From NCBI GenBank assembly GCA_001940755.1, contig MEHH01000187.1:1-5746 (forward strand): a DNA stretch of 5,746 bases, in the 5' to 3' direction. A program made the translations under genes and the position numbers. The notes under the pieces were generated by a model that saw only the letters and a program-made list of their open reading frames with translations, made no database searches and was not told the DNA's origin. Shown here in pieces: positions 1-5,662 of this stretch. Every line of letters starts with the position of its first letter. The first letter of the stretch is position 1. Source of the stretch: Candidatus Heimdallarchaeota archaeon AB_125. Its GTDB lineage: Archaea > Asgardarchaeota > Heimdallarchaeia > Heimdallarchaeales > Heimdallarchaeaceae.

Positions 1-537
1 ATATTTTATTCCCTTTTCTAGAGCTTCAAAATTAGTAAATACTACTTCCTCTCCTTTGTTACCAAACTGCTCAAAAATCACTTCTTTTATCAAAGTCTCA
101 TCTAAACCTAAAATCTGGCTAATTGCACCAAAACCTACAATGTTCTTCAAAACTTTCAATCTCGAAATATCTTTTGTAATTGATGCTAAAGGAATGGGAA
201 GTTTTGTTATTTCATCAGGATATTCTAATTCGTCTATATCAAAGGAATCATTATCATAGATAACCATGGCATCTGAACCAGTAATTGTTTTGTGAAGTTT
301 AGCTACCTTTTTGTTCAGTAGAAAAATGATATCTGCTTCTTCTCCAACTGAAAGAACTTTCTTACTACAAGCTCTAATTTGGTAGGTGTTATATCCACCC
401 CTTATAACAGATTGATAGCTTCGAAAGCCTAAAACATTGAAATTGTGCTTTTTGAGAATCTTGCTAAAGAGTATTCCCATGGAGACAAGACCATCTCCTG
501 CACTTCCTACAAATCTGATAATTACATCTTCTTTCAT
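1..537 (-). CDS. 2-oxoacid:ferredoxin oxidoreductase, alpha subunit of the fused gamma-alpha type (N-terminal part, cut by window edge)
   Basis: Only the first 179 codons are in the window; the frame is still open at base 1. The family oxidatively decarboxylates 2-oxoacids with CoA to acyl-CoA and reduces ferredoxin in the cytoplasm. The visible part is the gamma (POR-type) domain: a glycine-rich GSAGDG at residues 11-16, then RGGYNTYQIR at 46-55, then a region near 129-160 (LKNIVGFGAISQILGL) with the family's usual K..N..G.GA..LGL pattern, and N169..A172..G176 near the edge. The NTYQ form of the RGG motif is typical of subunits in which gamma is fused ahead of the alpha domain (KorA-like), so an alpha domain is expected off-window. 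The substrate (2-oxoglutarate, pyruvate or branched 2-oxoacid) cannot be read from this part. The ATG at 537 is supported by AGAGGAA at 550-544, six bases upstream. A stand-alone gamma subunit is the main alternative. Confidence 0.88.
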   Translation of the reverse strand, partial: MKEDVIIRFVGSAGDGLVSMGILFSKILKKHNFNVLGFRSYQSVIRGGYNTYQIRACSKKVLSVGEEADIIFLLNKKVAKLHKTITGSDAMVIYDNDSFDIDELEYPDEITKLPIPLASITKDISRLKVLKNIVGFGAISQILGLDETLIKEVIFEQFGNKGEEVVFTNFEALEKGIKY

Positions 538-543
538 TGATGA

Positions 544-550
544 TTCCTCT
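544..550 (-). promoter_or_regulatory. Shine-Dalgarno sequence of the 2-oxoacid oxidoreductase gene
   Basis: AGAGGAA on the minus strand ends six bases before the ATG at 537, and its GAGG core can pair with the CCUC of archaeal 16S rRNA. The GAGGAATC context is shared with the 643-residue gene, the only other gene here with a clear site. It decides the start codon. Confidence 0.65.
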
Positions 551-585
551 AGAGTTTAGACGCTATCAGCTCAAGATATAACTGG

Positions 586-594
586 CTTATAAAA
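586..594 (-). promoter_or_regulatory. Archaeal TATA box ahead of the 2-oxoacid oxidoreductase gene
   Basis: TTTTATAAG on the minus strand is centred about 52 bp before the ATG at 537. With the usual 26-27 bp to the transcription start, this predicts a leader of about 26 nt, which includes the Shine-Dalgarno site. The gene can therefore be transcribed independently of the permease gene upstream, although read-through remains possible. Confidence 0.55.
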
Positions 595-613
595 TGTTGC
601 GAATGACCACAAC
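591..613 (-). terminator. Candidate hairpin terminator behind the AEC permease gene
   Basis: Directly after the permease stop codon the minus strand reads GTTGTG (613-608), a six-base loop, CGCAAC (601-596), then ATTTT. In RNA this is a six-pair stem with one G-U pair followed by four U. The stem is short and the T run is also part of the next gene's TATA box, so this may be a weak terminator or chance. Confidence 0.3.
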
Positions 614-1660
614 TTAAGCCATCCACCAAACAAGTAAAGCTATTTCTCCTGGTAAGAAAACTAATGCTATGAGTGTCAATAATGCAATTGATCTACTAGT
701 CAAAACCTCATCTAAATTGAAGTATTTTGAATAAGCTGTGTTGGCAACTGCTGGAGGTGCCATACTCTGAATAACCATAGCTATTTTCATCCCTAATGGT
801 ATTGGCAGAAAAATGACTATAATAACTACAAGAATCCCTCCACCAAATCTAGCAAAACTGTTTCTGAATAAAGCTACTTCTTTCCATTCATTCTTTTTTG
901 GAAGTTTGAAACTTAAACCTACAAGAGCTAGCATGATTACCATTGATGCATCTTGGAAAATCGAGACTGCAATATGATCCCCAATTGACATTGGTCCTAC
1001 TGAGATTGTACTTATCATATCAAGATTGCTTATAGAGTGAGATATGTAATCTACAAGATGGTGTCCAATGGTTATTTGACCAATCGAGAATCTAAGTATT
1101 AACCCAATAAACATACCAATAGTTGGTGGGAAAAGAAACATCCCCCTAATAACTTTCCAGATCGATCTGTCTTCTGTTGAACCATAATGTAACCCTAAAT
1201 AAACCCCTAATGTATTTCGGTAAAAAGTTTGAACAATTAAATAAATAGAAGCAGCTAGTAATCCTTCTGCTAGCATGTTACCTGATAAAATCCCAATAAT
1301 AATGGGGAACGGATAAAACAGTGCATTCATGAATCCAGTAGTGTTAATTTCTGCACCTTTTGTTTGGTTTGGTATATTTTTCTTCCTTATCATAATCCAA
1401 TCAATTATCATAGAAAATGCCATTCCTAAGGTAGTAACAAGTGCTATAAACCACCAGTTAATACTTGTTAACGACCCAGTATCCATATCTAGAAAAATAA
1501 CTATTAAAAGAGCAGGAGAAAGAATATTTATACCTGCGAATAGTAGCCATTTACCTATCTGATCAGCTTTTGGTACTCGTTGAAGTAGGAATCCTCCAAA
1601 TATGCCTGCATATATTATTCCCACTCTGATTGCGAGTTCTGCTAGATAATGTATTGGCAT
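614..1660 (-). CDS. AEC family transporter (auxin efflux carrier/PIN-like permease)
   Basis: This is a 348-residue integral membrane protein with about ten hydrophobic segments (roughly residues 7-26, 36-58, 69-91, 105-128, 132-155, 171-191, 233-253, 270-290, 292-310 and 321-345), the size and layout of the AEC family. Family-like signatures are the first crossover region INILSPALLI (44-53), the N-rich NTTGFMNALFYPFP (106-119), and the C-terminal SMAPPAVANTAYSKYF (299-314), which matches the MPPA..vlA.ry pattern of bacterial and archaeal members. Characterised prokaryotic AEC proteins export or import organic acids such as malate or malonate, or amino-acid-derived anions; the substrate here cannot be deduced. 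The ATG at 1660 lies 26 bp from a strong TATA box and has no Shine-Dalgarno site, so the mRNA is probably leaderless. It lies between an orphan gene and a 2-oxoacid oxidoreductase gene on the same strand, each apparently with its own promoter. Confidence 0.88.
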   Translation of the reverse strand: MPIHYLAELAIRVGIIYAGIFGGFLLQRVPKADQIGKWLLFAGINILSPALLIVIFLDMDTGSLTSINWWFIALVTTLGMAFSMIIDWIMIRKKNIPNQTKGAEINTTGFMNALFYPFPIIIGILSGNMLAEGLLAASIYLIVQTFYRNTLGVYLGLHYGSTEDRSIWKVIRGMFLFPPTIGMFIGLILRFSIGQITIGHHLVDYISHSISNLDMISTISVGPMSIGDHIAVSIFQDASMVIMLALVGLSFKLPKKNEWKEVALFRNSFARFGGGILVVIIVIFLPIPLGMKIAMVIQSMAPPAVANTAYSKYFNLDEVLTSRSIALLTLIALVFLPGEIALLVWWMA

Positions 1661-1682
1661 TGATGGAAGAAATCGAATCTAA

Positions 1683-1690
1683 TTTATAAA
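1683..1690 (-). promoter_or_regulatory. TATA box giving a leaderless AEC permease mRNA
   Basis: TTTATAAA on the minus strand is centred 26.5 bp before the A of the ATG at 1660, the normal TATA-to-transcription-start distance in archaea. Transcription should begin at or within a base or two of the start codon. This agrees with the lack of any GAGG-like site before the ATG. Confidence 0.65.
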
Positions 1691-1706
1691 CTTTCTATTT
1701 GTACGC

Positions 1707-1729
1707 AAAAAATAATAAAAAAAGAAGAA
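1707..1729 (-). terminator. T-rich archaeal terminator behind the 643-residue gene
   Basis: Five bases after the TAG at 1736-1734 the minus strand carries runs of seven T (1723-1717) and six T (1712-1707), flanked by further T-rich sequence and with no hairpin. Closely spaced oligo-T tracts are the standard intrinsic termination signal of archaeal RNA polymerase. It separates the orphan gene from the permease promoter that follows. Confidence 0.6.
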
Positions 1730-1733
1730 TAAG

Positions 1734-3665
1734 CTAACTGAGTGCTTTATTCAGGTTCTTTAGAATAGACTTATAGAGAGGATGTTTTTTCTCTTCAGAA
1801 ACATCTTTTGCCAACATTAGTTCGCTTAGATTTTGACTAGCTTGAGCTATCAATGTTGGAGCTGTTGTTTCAATTAGTGGATAACCCTTTATCTTGAATC
1901 CTGTTAGTATAGTATTATATCTTATACAGATTCTAGCCAAGCTATCACATTCTTCCTTACTTTTCATTGTAATAGGTTCTGTAGGATTTAGCCAGCTCAT
2001 ATCTCCTGCTTTACTAATAGATGTCATCCAAAGCAATAATGAAAGACCAAACAAAAGTGAACTATTACCCATTACAATGTAACTGTTTATGAAATCTAAC
2101 AATTTTGCAAGAGCATTCAGTGTCTCTGGATCATTCTCAAATAACTGAACTGATAATAGGAAATCTTTCTGAAATTCACTAAGTTTCTTCTTGTGTTTAG
2201 TTTCAATTTTCAGATACTTGTCTCTGGATCCTTTCATCTCTTCAAAGTTGACATCTACCATTCCAAGTTCATCAATAATAAGATTGAATTCTTTCTTCTT
2301 TACTGGAGCAACTTTTAGTTCTTTGATATACTCTTTGAGTTTTTCAGTTATTTGCTTCTGTTTTTCCTCAACATCTTCATCAGTAACTTCTGGAGGTTCT
2401 TGAGTAGGAGTTCCTCCCTGCATGAGCATCTGAGATTGTTTTACCCAAGACAGACCTTCTTTTAGAACTTCTGGAGTCAAAATCTTCTCTAAAGTTTTTG
2501 CCAAAAGATATTTCTTATCTTTGAGTTTTTTAGCTTTTGAGCTTATTATTGCCAATATGAATGTCAATGCATTAGGTATTATGTTGTATGGATCCATCTG
2601 TGAATTTCCCCTCATTGCTTGGAAACCCAATCCTTGATCTATCCATTCAATCAAACCTCCAGCTATCATCGAAAATAGTGGATTGAAATTTGTAAAGAAA
2701 GGCATTGAAGCATAGATATTTGCCATTGAGATGAAAATATCTTGATAATCAAAACTAGTAATTTGTTTATATTTCTTGAATGAAAGATCGTGTTCATCAA
2801 ATAGAAATTGCATTGAAAAGTAGTAAAGAATGTGCTTGTTCAGTGTAACTTTGGAAAAATCTTCTGCTTCATAATCTGTTCCTTGTTGAAGAGCTGTTAA
2901 TACTTCAGGATTGGAAAATATCTCTATTCTCTCAGCATCTTCTACTACTCCCTTGATATCTTCTTGATCCTCTGGATACAATGATTCCAGAATTTGAAAT
3001 ACCCAATGAATCATGAAATTATAAAGGTAAGGAGATTTTCTAAGTACTTTTCTCCATTTGAACCATTTAGCAATATTATCAGAATAAACTGCTTGCATTT
3101 TCTCTAAATCTTCATCAGTTATTTCTCTTGTTGAATATCTAAGAGGATATATCGAAACTGGTTTAGCATCTTTGAACAAGAAACCATCTATATCCTTAAT
3201 CAAGGTTCCAAAAATCAATTCAAAATCCATTATTGCAAATCTTGTAATGACTTTAGATTCTTTATAATAATCAGCATAACTTGCACCCTTCTTGAAATAA
3301 ATAGATTTGAGAATTTTATCGTAAATAGGTTGAAGGAGTGCTTTGCCTTCCTCATTTAATCCTTCTAATATTTCTTCCATATTGGATAATTCAGTGATAT
3401 AATATTCAATCAGAAAAGCTCCATATGTCGATGCTGTTAGTTCAGGATGAGACAAATAAAACTCAAGAGCTTTTGTAGTTTCTTTTGTGTTTTTCTTGAT
3501 TTTTATTAAATCAATATCTTCTGGTAAATCGATTGGTTGTTTTTGTTTGTCTTTTGGGATGAGATATTTTCCTCCTTTTTCAAAGACTAGAGCTCTCTTT
3601 TTAGTTAGTAAACCAAATGATACATCAGATTTCTGTAGAGTTCCTTTAAATAAAACTACGTCCAT
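1734..3665 (-). CDS. Uncharacterised 643-residue protein, no recognised family
   Basis: I do not recognise this protein. It is a long, clean frame with an ATG, a good Shine-Dalgarno site, its own TATA-like box and a T-tract terminator, so it is a real gene. Residues 1-45 look beta-rich (alternating hydrophobic positions, a KGGKY turn). The rest appears mostly helical: an aromatic-rich, charged section at about 60-240, a hydrophobic block at about 305-378 with many Met and Phe, a low-complexity linker near 416-430 (GGTPTQEPPEVTDED), a highly charged probable coiled coil at about 431-500, and a C-terminal helical part. The segment at about 527-550, containing SSLLFGLSLLLWMTSI, is hydrophobic enough to be a membrane or buried helix. 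There is no signal peptide, and I see no Walker, zinc-finger or nuclease motif. A structural or membrane-associated scaffold is conceivable, but that is a guess. Confidence 0.85.
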   Translation of the reverse strand: MDVVLFKGTLQKSDVSFGLLTKKRALVFEKGGKYLIPKDKQKQPIDLPEDIDLIKIKKNTKETTKALEFYLSHPELTASTYGAFLIEYYITELSNMEEILEGLNEEGKALLQPIYDKILKSIYFKKGASYADYYKESKVITRFAIMDFELIFGTLIKDIDGFLFKDAKPVSIYPLRYSTREITDEDLEKMQAVYSDNIAKWFKWRKVLRKSPYLYNFMIHWVFQILESLYPEDQEDIKGVVEDAERIEIFSNPEVLTALQQGTDYEAEDFSKVTLNKHILYYFSMQFLFDEHDLSFKKYKQITSFDYQDIFISMANIYASMPFFTNFNPLFSMIAGGLIEWIDQGLGFQAMRGNSQMDPYNIIPNALTFILAIISSKAKKLKDKKYLLAKTLEKILTPEVLKEGLSWVKQSQMLMQGGTPTQEPPEVTDEDVEEKQKQITEKLKEYIKELKVAPVKKKEFNLIIDELGMVDVNFEEMKGSRDKYLKIETKHKKKLSEFQKDFLLSVQLFENDPETLNALAKLLDFINSYIVMGNSSLLFGLSLLLWMTSISKAGDMSWLNPTEPITMKSKEECDSLARICIRYNTILTGFKIKGYPLIETTAPTLIAQASQNLSELMLAKDVSEEKKHPLYKSILKNLNKALS

Positions 3666-3670
3666 TAAGA

Positions 3671-3677
3671 TTCCTCG
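3671..3677 (-). promoter_or_regulatory. Shine-Dalgarno sequence of the 643-residue gene
   Basis: CGAGGAA on the minus strand lies five bases before the ATG at 3665, a normal spacing for pairing with 16S rRNA, and supports this start. The GAGGAATC context is the same as that ahead of the 2-oxoacid oxidoreductase gene. Confidence 0.65.
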
Positions 3678-3685
3678 CTTAACTC

Positions 3686-3725
3686 TCTCTAAAAGTAATA
3701 GGCTAATAAATCTTTATTTTAGAGA
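3686..3725. repeat. Perfect 9-bp inverted repeat flanking the TATA-like box of the 643-residue gene
   Basis: TCTCTAAAA at 3686-3694 and TTTTAGAGA at 3717-3725 are exact reverse complements separated by 22 bp. The centre of the repeat (3705.5) nearly coincides with the centre of the TATA-like box at 3703-3710. The arm centres are 31 bp apart, close to three helical turns, so a dimeric protein or pair of dimers could bind both arms on one face of the DNA. If transcription starts further upstream, the same bases could form a stem in the mRNA leader. AT-rich DNA can give such repeats by chance. Confidence 0.5.
3703..3710 (-). promoter_or_regulatory. TATA-like box of the 643-residue gene
   Basis: TTTATTAG on the minus strand is centred 41.5 bp before the ATG at 3665 and predicts a leader of about 15 nt containing the GAGGAA site. 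A second, better TATA match on the same strand, TATAAAAT within 3751-3758, would give a leader of about 63 nt instead. The sequence alone does not choose between them. Confidence 0.45.
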
Positions 3726-3734
3726 TATAGAAAG

Positions 3735-3742
3735 AATTAAAG
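3735..3742 (+). promoter_or_regulatory. Weak TATA-like box ahead of the DinB-like gene
   Basis: AATTAAAG is centred about 28 bp before the ATG at 3767 and would give a leaderless mRNA, consistent with the absence of a Shine-Dalgarno site. A better plus-strand TATA match, TTTTATAC at 3752-3759, is too close to this ATG: it would place the transcription start near 3782, inside the reading frame. Confidence 0.3.
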
Positions 3743-3766
3743 TAGAACAAATTTTATACAAACCTA

Positions 3767-4270
3767 ATGAACAAAGAGGAAACTGTTGAATTCTTGCAAG
3801 AAGAGCACAGGAAGCTTGATTTCGTTATCACCTCTCTTCATCTAGAGGAATTAGTTCAATATCACATTGTTAAAGCTTGGACAATCAAGGATATTCTAGC
3901 TCATCTAGCAGCTTGGAATCAGGAGTTAACAAAAGCTATTGGTTTGGTTCTAGATAAAAAAGATATCTGGTTCAGAACAAAGAATGAGGAAGAATTTAAC
4001 AAGATTCAAGTTACTTTAAGAAAATCAAGAAGCGTAGCAGAAGTAATTGATGAATGGGAGAATTCATTCACTAAAATGATAGAAAAAATCGAAAGCATAT
4101 CAGATGATCTTTGGAATTTTGACTCTGGATTTAAATGGAAAGATGGTAATAATGTAACTGTTAGTTCTTTATTTGGTTGGAGAAAGAGAAATCTAGGTCA
4201 TGAAGGATGGCATGCTTTTCAAATTAAAGACTATTTTGAAAGCGATAGATGTACCTGTAGAGTTTATTAG
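3767..4270 (+). CDS. DinB/DfsB-like four-helix-bundle protein
   Basis: This 167-residue cytosolic protein has the layout of the DinB/YfiT superfamily, which includes the ClbS/DfsB group and mycothiol-dependent maleylpyruvate isomerases. The second-helix signature is WTIKDILAHLAAWNQEL (38-54) with His46. The last-helix signature is GHEGWHAFQIKDYF (144-157) with His145 and His149. In metal-binding members the three His form the metal site, and all three are present here. Family members are metal-dependent thiol transferases, hydrolases or resistance proteins; the reaction cannot be assigned here. The length is normal for the family. The C-terminus ends in DRCTCRVY, with a Cys-x-Cys pair just after the fold. 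The ATG at 3767 keeps the full first helix; no Shine-Dalgarno site is visible. It is transcribed divergently from the 643-residue gene across 101 bp, and lies 51 bp before the best aminotransferase start. Confidence 0.8.
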   Translation: MNKEETVEFLQEEHRKLDFVITSLHLEELVQYHIVKAWTIKDILAHLAAWNQELTKAIGLVLDKKDIWFRTKNEEEFNKIQVTLRKSRSVAEVIDEWENSFTKMIEKIESISDDLWNFDSGFKWKDGNNVTVSSLFGWRKRNLGHEGWHAFQIKDYFESDRCTCRVY

Positions 4271-4289
4271 ACATGTAACATACTCAATG

Positions 4290-4297
4290 TTTAAATT
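4290..4297 (+). promoter_or_regulatory. TATA box giving a leaderless aminotransferase mRNA
   Basis: TTTAAATT is centred about 28 bp before the ATG at 4322, so transcription should start at or just before that codon. The box abuts the in-frame TTG at 4298, which argues against that TTG as the start if this promoter is used. A short inverted repeat (AACAT at 4277-4281, ATGTT at 4287-4291) overlaps its upstream edge. Confidence 0.5.
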
Positions 4298-4321
4298 TTG
4301 AAATCTGTCTTGAAATCAACG

Positions 4322-5623
4322 ATGATTCTAGAAAAGTATCTATCACAAAAAGGACAGTTTTTGGAGAACAATGTTGACCTTTCAGCAGGTACTATAGCTT
4401 GGGGATTAAAAGCAAAAAAACTAGTCAAAGAAAATCCAGATTTCATAAATGCAACAATTGGCACTGCAACTGAAGATGATGGTAAATTAATGGTTTTACC
4501 TACTCTCTACGATGAACTTCAACAATTAACTGGAGATCAACTGCTTGCTTATGCCAATATGAGAGGACAACATGCTTTTGTTCAAGCTTGGAATAGAGAC
4601 ACCTTAGAGAGCTATCCTGCAGAATTGAGAAAGAAAACAGAAGAGTTGTCAACTCTCCCAGTAACTGCATGTGGGGGTTTAACAGGAGGATTAATGTTAA
4701 CTAGTCAAGTCTTCTTTGATTTGGGAGATAAATTGTTAGCACCAAATTCAAGATGGGGGAATGTGGATAATGTATTTTTCAAGAATCAACAGCTCCATGA
4801 AGTTCCATATAAGCTAGTTGATCAAAATGGGAATCTTTCACTTTCTGATCTGATTGATAATCTACAATCCTTAGAAAAAACTGAGAAAAAGATTGGCATA
4901 TATCTTAATTTCCCAAATAATCCTTCTGGAATTAGTCCAACCTTAGACCAAGTAAAAGAACTCCAAGAGACATTAGAAACCATTACTGTGCCAACAGTTC
5001 TCTTACTAGATGATGCTTATGAAAACTACTGTTATGAAGACAATATAGTAAATCATTCTATCTTTCCATACCTGGTAGGACTCAATGATAACGTTCTAGC
5101 TGTTAAAATCGATGGTGCTTCAAAACGATATTGTGCATATGGTGCACGATTAGGAACAATGACAGTTGGTTTCGGATTAGAAAAAGATGAAAATGAAAAA
5201 TCTGAAATTAGAGAATTGATGGTCAAATCAGCTCGAACCAACTCTTCAAGTGCTCCAAGAGGTATTCAAGAAGCTTTAACTAATGTTCTAGTAGATGAAA
5301 AGAAAAAAACAAACATACAAAAAGAAAAGGCAAGAAATCTTAGTATTCTATCTAGAAGGTATAAGCTAATTAAGAAACTTGGAGAAGAGACTGAAAGTAA
5401 CATCCTTAAACCTGTCAAATTCAACTCCGGTTTCTTTGGATATTATCTAATAAAAAACCAACAATCAGCTACAGAAATATCTTCAAAACTTCTAGAGAAA
5501 GGTTTAGGTACAGTACCATTTGTAAATATATCAAATGGATTAAATGGAATAAGGGTAGCTTATTGTTCAATAAGAGAAGAAAAAATAGAACAAGCTATAG
5601 ATTTACTTTATTCTCAAATCTAG
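4322..5623 (+). CDS. PLP-dependent aminotransferase, class I/II (fold type I), substrate unassigned
   Basis: This 433-residue enzyme should transfer an amino group between an amino acid and a 2-oxoacid using pyridoxal phosphate, in the cytoplasm. The fold-type I landmarks are in order (residues counted from the ATG at 4322): NATIGTATEDDGK (43-55); GGLTGG in the phosphate-binding region (118-123); RWGN with Trp145, the position that stacks on PLP in aspartate aminotransferases; NFPNNPSG with Asn200; DDAY with Asp230 and Tyr233; SKRYCAYGARLG with the Schiff-base Lys268 and Arg276; and GIRVAY with Arg411, the substrate carboxylate site. The WGN motif and the Lys-to-Arg spacing of eight resemble aspartate/aromatic aminotransferases, but the substrate side-chain pocket cannot be judged. 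In-frame TTG codons at 4298 and 4310 would add eight or four residues; the ATG is preferred because a TATA box overlaps 4298 and no ribosome site precedes either TTG. Confidence 0.9.
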   Translation: MILEKYLSQKGQFLENNVDLSAGTIAWGLKAKKLVKENPDFINATIGTATEDDGKLMVLPTLYDELQQLTGDQLLAYANMRGQHAFVQAWNRDTLESYPAELRKKTEELSTLPVTACGGLTGGLMLTSQVFFDLGDKLLAPNSRWGNVDNVFFKNQQLHEVPYKLVDQNGNLSLSDLIDNLQSLEKTEKKIGIYLNFPNNPSGISPTLDQVKELQETLETITVPTVLLLDDAYENYCYEDNIVNHSIFPYLVGLNDNVLAVKIDGASKRYCAYGARLGTMTVGFGLEKDENEKSEIRELMVKSARTNSSSAPRGIQEALTNVLVDEKKKTNIQKEKARNLSILSRRYKLIKKLGEETESNILKPVKFNSGFFGYYLIKNQQSATEISSKLLEKGLGTVPFVNISNGLNGIRVAYCSIREEKIEQAIDLLYSQI

Positions 5624-5632
5624 TTTCCCATC

Positions 5633-5650
5633 TCTATAAAGATTTATTAT
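5633..5650 (+). promoter_or_regulatory. Two overlapping-range TATA boxes ahead of the right-edge gene
   Basis: TCTATAAA (5633-5640) is centred 26.5 bp before the in-frame ATG at 5663, and TTTATTAT (5643-5650) is centred 25.5 bp before the in-frame ATG at 5672. Either would give a leaderless mRNA. The first is the better TATA match. Their proper distance to ATG codons is part of the evidence that a gene starts here. Confidence 0.45.
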
Positions 5651-5662
5651 GTACTGTCTCTA

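Noticed and set aside
56..259. A 67-codon plus-strand frame opposite the 2-oxoacid oxidoreductase fragment
   Set aside because: It is fully antisense to a clearly recognised enzyme domain and resembles no protein family.
547..554. Palindrome CTCTAGAG upstream of the oxidoreductase gene as an operator
   Set aside because: It is only eight bases, does not extend further, and overlaps the Shine-Dalgarno site, which explains half of it.
1329..1562. A 77-codon plus-strand frame opposite the AEC permease gene
   Set aside because: Its hydrophobic composition is what the complement of a membrane protein gives; there is no promoter or ribosome site, and the permease motifs are on the other strand.
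3752..3759. TTTTATAC as the plus-strand promoter of the DinB-like gene
   Set aside because: It would start transcription near 3782, after the ATG at 3767, and the only near downstream start (TTG 3794, codon 10) would remove part of the first helix of the four-helix fold.
3487..3789. A 100-codon plus-strand frame overlapping the start of the 643-residue gene and of the DinB-like gene
   Set aside because: It is antisense to a well supported gene over most of its length, crosses the divergent promoter region, has Ser/Phe/Ile-rich shadow composition and no recognisable motif.
4277..4291. Short inverted repeat AACAT / ATGTT before the aminotransferase promoter
   Set aside because: Five-base arms in AT-rich DNA are expected by chance; I mention it with the promoter but do not claim a regulator site.
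5053..5241. A 62-codon minus-strand frame inside the aminotransferase gene
   Set aside because: It lies over the PLP-lysine and arginine motifs of the aminotransferase, which account for the sequence conservation expected there.
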